From: Trichinella spiralis
Lineage: Eukaryota > Nematoda > Enoplea > Trichinellida > Trichinellidae
Direction: 5' to 3'
Assembly: GCA_000181795.3 (NCBI GenBank)
Contig: CM012955.1
Location: 11,107,892-11,171,891 of the forward strand
Length of the DNA stretch: 64,000 nt
Shown here piece by piece: positions 24,284-36,222 of this stretch. The notes under the pieces are model-generated. The model worked only from the letters and a program-made list of their open reading frames with translations, was not told the DNA's origin and searched no databases. Each line of letters begins with the position of its first letter. The first letter of the stretch is position 1. The position numbers and the translations under genes were made by a program.

Positions 24284-24980
24284 CCTTCAAGTTATTTTCC
24301 ATTAACCGCTAACTAATGATAATAATATTCTTGATCAAGTCCGATACCCAAAACGACAACCACGACCCCGTTTTTCCAACGTTCGTTCTTCACTGCTACT
24401 ACGAGAAATTCCAAATTGCAAGCTCTGCCGTTGATCTGATATGTTCCCTTCATTCCAATACATTTTCTACTTCCTAGTTTCATGAGGTCGTCGTATACGC
24501 AGTGTGAGAAAAAAAATCAGAGAAAAAACCACCACCTACATCCCGTATGAATGATCCAGACTCGCTCCGCTAGTCAACTGTTCGATTATTATTATTATTA
24601 TTATTATTCTAATTAGCATCAGATTCGATACGCTTTAAACAATTTCGATATACATTACAAATCCAGCCGCGTCGTAGCGTTTGTAAATGCTGTAAATTAC
24701 GAATGATGTTGTTTGATTTTACGCTTTCAGATTTGCACCGTTTGAGAAGAGCGAACAGCGACGAGCAAACAACACCAACTACAGTCGCTGTCGTCTCTGA
24801 ACAACAAAAGACATCTACAACTAGTGTTGTAGCCGGGCGGCGGCGCCGGTATTCAAAATCCGGTCGTCTGTAAATAAGCTTACAACACAAAGCAGAGGGG
24901 CGGAAATTGGTCTATTCGACGAGCTCAACCGCACACAACCCGGTCCTGACTGTGGTGTTGGGCGCGATTGTACGGTGAAA
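24284..24980. other. Probable leader region of rhophilin
   Basis: The rhophilin frame stays open upstream of the first in-frame ATG (24981) back to a stop at 24822, without a Met. A second frame after an acceptor-like AG (about 24731) reads 44 codons (LHRLRRANSDEQ.. ending ..YSKSGRL). An (ATT)n run lies at 24585-24607. The true start of rhophilin may therefore use an upstream exon. Confidence 0.4.
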
Positions 24981-27900
24981 ATGAAAGACCATCCCCTGCG
25001 GCTTACCAAACGCGGCAAATTGCAGCAACGTCGTAGCGCTTTGAACGAACAAATCAAGAAACAACTCCGTCTGCGTGCCGGTGCTCAAAATTTGTACAAG
25101 TGAGTTCTATTCTCTTTTTTTTCCTGGCTTACAATTCGGATTTACATGACATTTTTCACTTCATAATTATGCAAATTTAGTGTTTTCCCATTTTTGACTC
25201 AGTGACAATAATTAATTGATTAGCTTAAATTTACTTACTTGTTTTTGTTCACTTTCAACAATTTCATCGGCTTGAAGTTGAAATCTTCAGTGAAAATACT
25301 CTACAACATCTCTATCCGCTTTGGGCAAATTTTTACGGCTTCTTCAGCGTTAAATTGCCAAACAAACTACGTCAACGCTAAACAAATAAATTCACCGTCC
25401 CTAATACCTGCTATCTTATCGATATTTACCTGTAATTGTAAAAATTTTTGAATAATGTCCATATACGCTTTCTCGAACAAAGCTGCATGCAATAATAATA
25501 ATTTGCTGTTGTTTTCTGACGTTTCCTCTGACAAGCAGAAGAATAATGAAATATTATTCTAAAAAGAAAAAATTTTAAAATAATTTGAACAAAAACGCAA
25601 TTTCTTGATCAAATTAAATAATTATCTGGTACTACAGTGAATGAGTGTACTTTTAATTTAAAAATAATAAATAAGTAAAATGAAAATCAGCTTAAAAAAG
25701 TGTTATAGTTAGTTTCTTTTCTTTCCTTTTGCATTTCATCTTATTATAATGGAGTCTTTGATAAATGTATTTGCTCTTTTTCTTTCCCAAAAGGCGGATA
25801 CAATTGGAAAATGTTTCAATTTTTTTTTGCATCAATTTAATGCAATTAATCACCTCTGACGTAAATGTGCACAACGTTGAAAATAGCACAGCAGCTATTT
25901 TATTTAATGGGCAATTTATTTTTATTTATCTGTTCGTCTGTTTGTTGCCAGTGCGACAGAAGATAAGAAAATTCGAGAATTGGTACAATTGGAGCTGAGC
26001 TTTCTCGAGTCGAGCTTGCAACATCTGAAAATGGAATTAGCCGATTTGAACACCGCCTGGCAAGTTTACCAGAACGACCAGTACGAACAATATCTCTTTC
26101 ATTTATTTTTCGGCATTTTCATCTGTTGCAAGCGTGTTTGCTTTCCAGATGTGCCAATGCAATGCCTCTGATCACTCTTGGACTTAAAGAAGCCAAATTG
26201 ACAGATTTCACCGTACCATTTCAGGTGAATTTTGTTTAATTATATTGTTCTTTTTCATAAAAGAAAAATAAATAAATATTCAATTTCAGAATATGCTGCA
26301 CGATTATTATCACCAAGATGCAGCACTATTTGACAATGCTATCAAGAAATTGAATACCCTCCGTGAAGTTCGTATACCTATATATATATATATATATATT
26401 AACAAAACAAATAAATTAATAAATATATGTATATATTATTTCAGAATACAATGTTGCCAAGCCGTGATGAAGAGGGTGTGAAACTTCTGTCGACATATTA
26501 TTGCCAACTTTGCCACGTCGAGAGAAGATTCTTTTACCAGTCGGTGCACAAGGATATTTATTTCGAATGGTTCGACGCTTTCACCGGTGTTCCAAGCGTG
26601 CAACGGTCAATAGCTTTCGAAAAAGGCAGCGTCTTGTTCAACATCGCAGCTTTGTACACACAAATAGCCGTCAATCAAGTAAAGCAAAACCGACCGAGAT
26701 GCTGACCAATCCTCACTCACTCACTCACTCACTCACTCTCTCTGAACTTTCCAATCATTTCCAAAGCGACCGACATACGGTAATAATAATTAATAAAGAA
26801 GAAAAATTTTTTCAGAATCGGTCGAAAGTTCACGGCTGCCAGGCAGCGGTCAACAATTTCACCGATGCTTACAACGCGCTGACACATCTTCGTTCCAAGT
26901 TCGCCAATTCCCCGTCGGTGGACATGCAAAGTGAAATGCTCGAGGCAGTGCTTCAAGTTATCCACGTACATTTGTTGTTGTTGTTGCAGTGGCGCTGCAA
27001 TGCGGACAAATCAATCTCACTATTTCAGGCTCAGATTTATGAATGCCACTGTGAGCAGATGTTTCTAGAAAACGAGCCCAGCAACAGCAATAATAATCAT
27101 TTACCGACAACGCACATGCTTCTGGCTAAAGAGTGCGCTCACGTCGCAGCTTGCTACGGCCGTTGCCAAACTCGCATGTCATCATCGGCCGTTGCACCAT
27201 TCTTGCCTTCCACTTGGAACACACTGGTCGGCGTGAAGAGGTCTTTCTACACTGCACTGGCACATTTCCAAACTGCTTGCGCGACATTATCAATTACTGG
27301 TAAAAAAAGAACTAAGTTGTTAGGATTTGACAATTCAAAAAATAAAAAACTCATTTTCACAGATGCCAATCGAAACGACGCGAAAAAACACTTCACCCAC
27401 TTGTTCGACATTGCCAAATTCAAAGACTGCGCCTTCACGTACGGAGTCGAATTGAACCAACCGCCGGCCACTTCCAAAGCCCAACATCTTCTGGCACAGA
27501 TCCATCTCCGCGTCGCGCTCACCACTTTGGACGAATGCACCGTCAAAGTACGTCTGTCCAAGCAGTTGCGCAAGCATGCCGCTTTGCAGCACATTCTCCA
27601 ACAAGCCGTCCAAGATGCCCAAGCGAAACTTCAACAGTGCGAAACTGACGACAAATTTGCCGACTTGTACGAAGCTGCACCAATTGTCCGTAAGAGCTAT
27701 TTACTTTTATTTTATTTTATTTATTTTTCACTACTGCATCATCGATTGGTCAATCTAAGAAGGATAAAAAAAATATTACAATTATAAATAGAGATAAATT
27801 TCAAATTTGTACAAATTCAAAAAGAAATTATGAAATAAATAACACGCGTATAATTTCTTCTTCTTCTTCTTCTTCGCTTTCAGCAATCAGTACATTGAAA

Positions 27901-28824
27901 TTGAATAACCAAAATCTGACATGGCAGCCTGTGCCAAGCGACGAAGATGATCTGTTCAAACTTATGGTAAAATAGCCGTCCGTATTACACACACATTCGC
28001 TCTCTCTCTCTCTCATTAAAAAAAAATAATGACTAACCATTTAAGGGTCCGGTGTCAACATTTTGCACGGAAAATCAATTTCAGTCCATTCGAACGTTGA
28101 ATTTGGTAAAAGATTCAGAAAAATCCGAATTCGGATTCACCGTCACCGGTGACACGGCGCCAGTTCGTGTTGATAAAGTGGACAGCCGCGGCATTTGTGG
28201 AGTAAGCGGAAAATTCAAATGAAAAGCAACAAATTGACTGATAACTGAAAAATGCAATTATAGAAAGCTGGTATGAAAAGTGGAGACGTACTTTTGAAAG
28301 TCAACGGCGTGCCGGTGGAATGGGAATGTTGCACAAATGTGCAACAGTTGATCAACGCAACTGGCAGGACGTTGTCAATCACTCTACAGCCATGCACTCA
28401 GCGAACAGCAGCAGCTGTCTGTAATACATCATTACCAACAACGAACGCAAAAACTTACTCTCCAATGACAACAACGCCAAGCGGCAAAATTAATCGGTAT
28501 GCCGTCGTATATTTTATACGTGAATATTGCACGCTTGCGTGTCTCCCCCCCCCTCTCTCTCTCTCCCTTCCTCTGTATCTTTCTCTCCAATCATAATGGG
28601 TTTTTTAATTTTCATAAAAATTAATTTTTTCAATTTATAGTTACGATGACATTTTACAAGAGACCACAAACACACCCGGCTTATCGAACCGTGGACGAAT
28701 GTCGTCGGCTACAACTAAGCAGAAGAACAAATTTTCAAGGCGCAGTTTCTTGAATCTGTTCAACATCAAAAGACATTCCAAGTCTAGTTCTGCTATCAAC
28801 ACGTTGCCTACTCACTTACGGTGA
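24981..28824 (+). CDS. RHPN: Rhophilin (HR1, BRO1 and PDZ domains)
   Basis: Rho-GTP effector and cytoskeletal scaffold. Exons are 24981-25099, 25952-26080, 26149-26224, 26290-26367, 26445-26678, 26816-26965, 27029-27299, 27363-27689, 27884-27966, 28046-28201, 28264-28496 and 28641-28824, joining to 679 aa. The HR1 coiled coil occupies residues 1 to about 80 (LTKRGKLQQRRSALNEQI, MRAG-like RLRAGAQNLY, LELSFLESSL). The BRO1 domain begins at PLITLGLKEAKL (about 87) and includes YYCQLCHVERRFF, EWFDAFTGVPSVQ and SVLFNIAALYTQIA. The PDZ domain reads SEFGFTVTGDTAPV..GMKSGDVLLKVNGVPVEW and is followed by a basic tail (FSRRSFLNLFNIKR) like that of RHPN2. The first intron is 852 nt; most others are short. 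The start is the first in-frame Met, but coding may extend upstream. Confidence 0.93.
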
Positions 28825-29722
28825 AAAAGCTGTTTTTTTTTCTTGCGCACGCGCGTGCCAATGAAAAAAAAAATCTACCCTTTCTTCCATTTTTCTTCTT
28901 CTTCTTCTTCTTCTTCTCAGCTTTCCCTACCCACCCTAGCTTAGTGTGTATATATATCTCTCTCTCCCCTCCCCCCTCTTCACTTCTGCACTGCACACTT
29001 TCCAAATTAATGTATATGAATATACACACATGTAAATTACACATGCACACACACACACATGCACAAATATATATATTTTTTTTCTACAAAAAAAGAAAAA
29101 ACTTTGAAAAAAAAAATACTTCGCCTTCCAAATCGATTCAAAGAACTTGCGGTAGTGAAATCCACCACCGTAAAAGAACCATTCCATATATATATATGGA
29201 TTAGATATAGATTATGCACCGTTCGTTATTGTATGTATGTATGTACCAAATGTTTTAACTAACCATACTTACTTGTAGCCTAATTGTAGTTGTAAGTACT
29301 TTTTTTTGTTCAAATGCGAACCCTGAATTCAGTTATTCAATGCCGCAGCAGTAGTGTATGGCAGTGATCGTTTGCTACTTAAAGCGAAAAATTATAATAA
29401 CAGTACTGAATGAATAAATAAAAATTCGCACGCTATATCTCTACGCTTATGTTGTTTTTTTTATATGAAAGCTGAAATGTACGATCTTAAAAATTACACG
29501 CACGAGCTACCCTGCTATAATATATATATATATACACTTAATTTCTTTGGAAAGGCGACAATAAGAAATTTCATACATTGTGCAAATGCCAGCAGCTAGT
29601 TAAGTTAGCTTTGGTCTGATCTGGTCTGATCTATTTACCCCTGATTATAATAAATAGTGCATAAAATCTACTGTTTCCAAGTCATAAGCGGTTTATTACT
29701 CATATTTATGACCGCATTTTTT
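28825..29722. other. Rhophilin 3' flank and spacer to CREB3
   Basis: The sequence holds CT and TTC runs (28895-28920, 28955-28980), CA and TA microsatellites (29040-29075; 29520-29535) and AATAAA signals near 29411-29419 suited to rhophilin polyadenylation. No coding exon is seen. Confidence 0.6.
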
Positions 29723-32671
29723 CTATACTCTTCCTGTGATCATCAGCCAAATTGCATCACTAAAATTAAAAAACATATCCTCTTTGCTAATGGGGGAATA
29801 CGATAAATTTGATAACGTACGATCAACGGGCTCGTTCAGATTTGATTCATACAGCGGCGAAACAGCAAACGGGATAGAATCGATTGTTTCAATTTCTGTT
29901 GCATAACCGAATTGTTCCCATTCCGCTTCCCCGATTCCGCCGTAGCTCAAACCGTCAAACTGTGAAAAGCAATGCGATTCATAGTACAGCGTATCCAAAC
30001 AGCTCGCACGTGCTTGCACCGAATAGCTCGTTGCAGATTCCATACCTGCCCCATCAAGATGTTCGATGATATTCGAGCTTTGATTATCTTCAAAAACAAC
30101 ACCGGACGATTAATCATATTCACAGTTTATTCTATGTCATTTTTCCCAATACAATAATAAAATTACAAAGCGGAAGAAATACAATCACTACCCGTACTGG
30201 TCTCATCAAGAAGAGTTGATGATGGCACGGCGAATTCTTCTTCTTCGAAAGCGGCTGTTATTTCGTGCTTTGTTGGCGAATTACTTTGGGACATTAGAAA
30301 AGCAATAGACAACAGCATCACCTTAAATGAAAACCGATCGCCAGTGGAAAAGGAAAAACGCCTCCAATCATAATCATAATCATAATCATAAATACAGTCA
30401 TATAGCTATTTCGCATGGTGACTTGTTTGAACTGCTCGGCCCGGGTATTGTTGATTGCATAACTGCTTTCCAATGCTTCGCGCAATTGTCTATAAAATGG
30501 ACGAAATCAGTGACGGCACAAATTTGAAGTGATTTTACAAATTGCTGTTTTGTAACAGCTCCATCTGATGAATTGATTCTTTGTTTCTGTTCTCCAACTT
30601 TTTCAATTCTTCCGTCACAACATGCAAGCGACGCTCCAACGACTCCACATATGCCTGTTTACGTTTGCGACTTTCTTGAGCTGACTGTTTGTTGCGTATT
30701 TTTCTGCGAATCCGTTTCAAATTGCGTTCATTGTGCTAAATGGTGGGAAAAAAAACAAAACAAATATACACATATATATTATATTAGCATGTATAAACAT
30801 ATAAATAAATAAATATATTATATATAATTGCTGCAACCGCAACCACCTTGGACAAGGGGTATGTGAGAGGTAATTTTAAACCTTCCTTAATACAAAGTCG
30901 CGTCTCTTCGTCTGTCAATTGCACAATACTAGTTTGAGAAACAAGCGTATCCTGCAAAGGAATAATTTTTGCAAGTAAAGATGCACAAAAATCAGACATG
31001 CCAACCTACTACCTCATTATCATGAAAACATTGGTTGAGCTTGGTGGTAACAACGTTCGGACTGTTGTCATCGTCCTCTCTCGTTCGTTTCCTCGCCAAA
31101 CCTGGCAAATATATATATATATATATATATTCAAATTTTCACAGATAGAGACATCTCAATGAACAACAATACCGTTAACTGAGGAATACGCTTCAGAACG
31201 AGGAATTGGTTGCTTCAACGACGGTGGTAATACAGATTTGAAAAGTTGAACTCGAGCTGGAAAAAAAAAACAGAAAACGTTTCCACAAACGATAATATAC
31301 ATCATCGTCGACAAATCAGAATCGTGATTGCCGTTTATTACTGCTGTGTCAAGCCGGTAGTAAAAACTGTATGAAATTTCGCAGACAAGCATGGAAAATT
31401 GCACCAAGTGACAAAATCGAACCATAAAGCAACGCTTAATCACTGACAAGAGAGAAAAAGAGAGAGAGAGAGAGAAGAAAAAAAAAATAAACGAAAGCAT
31501 AAATTACACTTTTCCTAAAAATAACCAATTCGAAATAAATTAACTTCCTCTTCATTGAAGAAAATGAACTTCATTTAACATTTCAACGCAACTGCTCGAC
31601 ATTATTCTCAAACAAATACAGCAGCAGTACGTTTTAATTTCTAAAACCAACAACAACAACAACAACACCATCCCTTTCAAAAATATTTCTTTCCAATCTA
31701 TTCGAATAAATATGCATATTTTCAAACTTTAAAATTGTATGTTTTGTAAACAGTCAAACATGTTGAGAAAAATTGGAAAAAAAAAATAATGCATCCTCGA
31801 ATCAAGCTATTTTGAAAATTGACACACGCTAAATGCGAGACTTTTGTGTTTATCAGAAAATCCATTTGAATTGTATATTTTGCGATGGCAGATCAGACTC
31901 ACAAATCAACAAACAAGCTACCTTGCTCTATCTCTCCTTCTCTCTCTCTTTCTCTGTTCACACACAGTATGTGTGCGTGTGTGCGCGTGTGCGCGCGTCT
32001 CGGATTAATAATGTTGAACGCTAAATTGACAAAAGGTAGAATTTGTCAATATTTGCATATAATAAACATCTAAGAAGTCAATGAACAAGAACACCGGCTA
32101 CGGCAGACAATTGAAGCTCACTTCCTTGAGCTGAGAAAATAGCAGACAAATGAACAAAGAAGTAGCAGTAGCAGTAGTCATCAGTTGTCTTAAAATAAGA
32201 CGACGACGACGACAGCAACAATAATTTTTCTTGTGTTTGTTGTGTGTCGAATATAAAAGTAGGAGAAGAAAACTACTACCGATTCCACTACTAATAGGTC
32301 CATTTACAACGTGTCAAGGTCGAAAAGAACCAACTTCACCAACAACTAAGAAGAGAATTCAGAACGACGGCGAAAAATAATTTTTTGGCAAATTTCCAAC
32401 CATCATATTATACGTGTTTTGCTTTTTTCAACCCCACCCACCCCCACCCCCCCACAAAATAAGATAGAAATATGTTAGCCTGGGGCTTCTTTCACACACA
32501 CACTCTCTCTCTCTCACCTGGAGATGTTAGCGCTTTGGCGTCCGGCGACCGTTGTTTGCACGCTTCGTCCGGAACAGCAATCGTCGGCTTGCCCAGTAGT
32601 GTAATTTTCGGGGCTGGTTTGTGGACGAGCAACGTCGACTTTTTCGTAGATTCGCTTGACATTGCACTCAT
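29723..32671 (-). CDS. CREB3L: CREB3/OASIS-class bZIP transcription factor
   Basis: Membrane-tethered bZIP factor; relatives are released by intramembrane proteolysis under ER or secretory load. Exons on the minus strand are 32671-32518, 31256-31173, 31101-31013, 30951-30847, 30735-30539, 30489-30423, 30321-30192 and 30045-29723, closing to 382 aa. The family signature LTDEETRLCIKEGLKLPLTYPLSK precedes the basic region LKRIRRKIRNKQSAQESRKRK and a leucine zipper (YVESLERRLHVV..). A short hydrophobic stretch (VMLLSIAFLM) falls where the transmembrane helix lies in relatives, but it is shorter than usual. Its N-terminal activation domain is also short. The first Met is at 32671; the frame stays open upstream to an AG, so another 5' exon may exist. 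Skipping the last splice gives an alternative stop ending CISSAL near 30165. Confidence 0.85.
31109..31131. repeat. (AT)n microsatellite in a CREB3 intron
   Basis: Alternating AT run within the intron between the CREB3 exons 31173-31256 and 31013-31101. Confidence 0.9.
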
Positions 32672-34231
32672 GAACTTCTTCAACAAATCGGTCTGGTGTG
32701 ATCGTTTGTCAAGAGGAGAAGCCGTCGCCTCCTACAACATGCCCATAAGCAGAACGTGAAAATGCTAATTTGCCAATCGCGAATACGAAACGACCAAAAG
32801 GGCAATCCAAATTCTTAACATTTTTCCCTCAAAACGAAAAAGTTAAACATAAGAATGTCACACAAAAATTAAATAATAATTATTATTAGTTGAAATGTAA
32901 AAAAGTTGATCGAAAAGAAAACATATCAACCCAAATTTCAAATACTGCTAAAAATTGAGCTTCGAAATTAATAGAACAAATGTGAACGTTCACTTTACCT
33001 GAGACTTGGAATTTGGAAGACGTATAACAGGAAATCCACAAATTTTTTCTTTATTCATGGTGTTCTGGAAATTGTAGCGAGCAATTTTGAGAAAAAGCTG
33101 CGAGCGCTAGTCTCCAGGTCGAAAAGTATACTCAACGCAAGGACAATTACAGTTTATAAAAAGAAATTAAGCTAATGAAGTGCAGTTGATTACAGTATGC
33201 GATTGTATAAATACACAGTTTATTCAAATTTACCCTGATTCAGACAAAAAATTGGCATTTTTAAAATCAATTACATATTAAATATTATTCATTTAACTAT
33301 TAACATGAATACTTTCAACGGAAAGAATTCAAGCAATGTTTACTTTTCGCATTGAAAACGTAACATTTAAAATAGAAGATTCCTACAAACCAGAATCGAA
33401 CAACTTTCCACTGATTGTACTTGATTATTTTATAAAAAATAAGTTGTAATTTTTTTTAAAAATTAATTAAAGCATTAATCAAATGAGTTGCTGTTTTATG
33501 AGAAATTTTTTTTTTGTAAAATATGAAAGGATATAAATGTAGAATTGTACATGTTTTGTGTATGAGTAAAAAATTAGAGACATGTCTGAGAAATTACGAT
33601 CGTGCTTATTACAAAAAGAGATTTTATCAAAATGCTGTACAGTATGACACAAAATTCAAGATGCTTATCATCGGGAAAGTTTCAGAGATGATAAGTTTTG
33701 AAATTACAGTCACAAATGGAAAGAAATTCTAAATTTATTACATGAAACAATGCGATGAATGTCTATTTTACTCAATGTTCGAAAGCAGCATTATGAATAC
33801 AATCCAACTCTTACAGTATGATCTGTGCAAAGTTTACTTTCACAGAGTAACAACAACTGGTGGAATTGATACTTTTTTGTCATAACAGTTTTCTATAAAT
33901 ATAAACATCCAAGATGAAACTTTGTTTAAAAATATTTATGAACAAATTTTACTGTTTTGACCAGGAAAAAGAAATATTTCACAAAAGAAAGAAATTGAGT
34001 TGATAAGGAGAAAATGTAAAGATTGTTTTTTGAAAAAAAAATTTTTTTTTCTAGCAAACATCAAAGTTCGTTCGACAACAAAATTACACATTAAAAAAAC
34101 GTGCAATTTACAAAAAGTTTGTGTGATGCAAAAAGTTATTTCACATTTTACAACCGCATGGTGTACATTTGAGAGAAAAAAGCAAATGTGTGAACAAATC
34201 ACGAATAAGTTAATAATTAATCGTCTGCAGA
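32672..34231. other. Upstream region of CREB3 / downstream of HAUS1
   Basis: AT-rich sequence with three TACAGTATG copies (33191, 33638, 33812). A short plus-strand frame at 33523-33732 has AT-biased codons and no recognisable motif, so it is not called as a gene. Confidence 0.55.
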
Positions 34232-35071
34232 TTATTCGCACCGGGATGCTTCACACAGTTGTTTTTTGAGCCGATTCAATTCGGCTCGACTGGCCGAAAC
34301 GAGATCTCTGGCTTGTGTGTAATTTTTTGGAAAATTGTCGAACTGATTCAACTGTTGTTCGACGAGATCCAGTTCGCGTTTCAAACTGTTCACCGTATTC
34401 TCTTTCCATTTCAACACTTCCAACGAGCAGCTCTCCTTCCTGAAGCCCAACAATTCGAGCTCTTCTCCCAAACGGTCGCACTGTTCCCCAATATCTAGGG
34501 TCGCTTGCATGTAGTGGCAATTCTCGGCTTCGACCACTTCTCGATCAATATCCGACTGTTTCATTCTTGTTCTCATGTTCATCAGTTCATTTTTCAACTT
34601 CTGATTGGCCAATTCCATTTTTTCAATATTCCCCTCAAATACCGTATACAGTTGTCGAAATTTGGCCAATTTTTCCTCATTTTCACACCATTGACAAATT
34701 GTACGACAAAATCCAGCCAAAAAAGATTCCTCGGTCAACGTTTTCACGCCCAGTTCCACGGCCAGCGAAATCAACCATTCCACTCGACAAAGTACCAAGT
34801 CCGGCAATTGAGAGACAATTGGATCGATCAAATTATGCAAATGTTGCGTCGATTCACAGTACTGTCGTTTCACTTGTTGGAGAGCTTGAATTTTCTTCTC
34901 GTGTTCCACAACACGGCTCGTGTTCAAAATGCGCACCGCGTCCAATATCGTCACGGTCCATTCGTTCACTTCAAAATTCAGCAATTTCTCATCGACGTTG
35001 GGCAGTATATTTTTCAGCCATTTTTCAATCGAGCACAATTTCTCTTTGTAATTTTCCATATTATTTGTCAT
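34232..35071 (-). CDS. HAUS1: HAUS augmin-like complex subunit 1
   Basis: Subunit of the augmin complex, which recruits gamma-tubulin to spindle microtubules for branching nucleation. This is an intronless frame of 279 aa from the ATG at 35071 (human HAUS1 is 278 aa). The N-terminal EKWLKNILPN and NEWTVTILDAVRILNTSR match the family's W-L-K-K-I-F and T-T-E-I-L..L..R-N-R segments. A middle helix reads VEWLISLAVELGVKTLTEESF. Long coiled coils follow, and the C-terminus (NFPKNYTQARDLVSASRAELNRLKKQL) parallels the human LMPNPSLAQVKIEEAKRELDSIEAEL. Similarity is moderate and rests mainly on architecture and these segments. A generic coiled-coil protein is the alternative. It is divergent from IDH3B, 1.15 kb away. 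Confidence 0.72.
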   Translation of the reverse strand: MTNNMENYKEKLCSIEKWLKNILPNVDEKLLNFEVNEWTVTILDAVRILNTSRVVEHEKKIQALQQVKRQYCESTQHLHNLIDPIVSQLPDLVLCRVEWLISLAVELGVKTLTEESFLAGFCRTICQWCENEEKLAKFRQLYTVFEGNIEKMELANQKLKNELMNMRTRMKQSDIDREVVEAENCHYMQATLDIGEQCDRLGEELELLGFRKESCSLEVLKWKENTVNSLKRELDLVEQQLNQFDNFPKNYTQARDLVSASRAELNRLKKQLCEASRCE

Positions 35072-36222
35072 ATATTTGAAAAGAAAATCCAATTAAAATT
35101 TCTCTCGATGAAATTTCCATTCTCGCATGCACATTTACGATTCAATATTAAATATTTTTGCATATCGCCTGAAGAAAACCAATTTCTTCATTATTATACA
35201 ATTATCAAATGGGCAGAAGGTGCAATTTTCACATCTTGTTGTTTATTTGAAACAATAATTTCAATTTTACATGGTATAAAAATTAGCGAGCAAATTTCAT
35301 TTTTGCCGTTCAATTTTACTAGGCGGAAACTGCTGAAATGAAGCCATTCACTTTTGATTGATGGACGCCTTTGTGAAAGGATCATTTATTTTCACTTGGC
35401 GAGCTTTTAAAAATGACAGCAATTGCTCTGCAGCTGTTGTTAGCCTAAATTATTGTTCCTCTTTCTCAGCTCTGTTCATTCTTGAAGAATGAATAAAAAC
35501 TGAGACGAAGCGAATGATCGATCATTAATGCTTCTTAATTGAAAATCCATCCTTTCAAGTAAATAAATAACGGAAAATATTTCAACTATCAAGTCGGGTA
35601 ATAAATATTGAAAAACTTTTTTCAAAATGTAATACATCTATCAATATATACTTTTAAAAAATACATTTATTTGACTAAGTTTATAAGTTTAAACAAAAAA
35701 TATAAATGACACAGTTAAAAAAACTAGAAAAGAAGTAGAAAGCTGAGAAAATCATCTCACGTGTATTCATTCATTCATATATAATTAATATTTATCATTT
35801 CATAAAATGGAAATGATTTTGCTAAACAAAACCAAAACATAATCATCACATTAAAAAATACTTTAGTACAATCGTTTTTTATTATTGTAATCTCGTGAAA
35901 TATAAATTTTCATCAATGAAATAGGTTGCGCCTAATCTTTAACAATTAATTGCACGGTAAAAATTCATATAATGTAACACAAAATTAGTAATCGAGTAAA
36001 ATTTAATAAATTTATGACCAGCAATTAAACCTCTGATTTATCAGACAAAAAAAAGATGAGAAATGTAAAAATATTTTTCTTTATTACAAATTTAGATATA
36101 CATGAAATTGTGGTTTAAAATTTAGAAAACTGAAATAGCTACAACTTAAATTTCTCAGCAACCATACTGTAAAATAGTATAAAATACTTTATATTTGTTA
36201 CTTGTAGCTGGTGACATTTGCC
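35072..36222. other. Shared upstream region of divergent HAUS1 and IDH3B
   Basis: AT-rich, no coding exon seen. One reverse-oriented TACAGTATG lies at 36163-36171, about 50 nt before the IDH3B ATG. A pyrimidine-poor TGTAG ends at 36207, 15 nt before that ATG. Confidence 0.55.

Noticed and set aside
33523-33732. 69-codon plus-strand ORF
   Set aside because: AT-biased codons, no motif and no splice context beyond chance in an AT-rich spacer.
34505-35341. 278-codon plus-strand ORF opposite HAUS1
   Set aside because: It is an antisense shadow. The minus-strand protein has coiled-coil and HAUS1-like segments; the plus frame has only low-complexity Phe/His-rich sequence.
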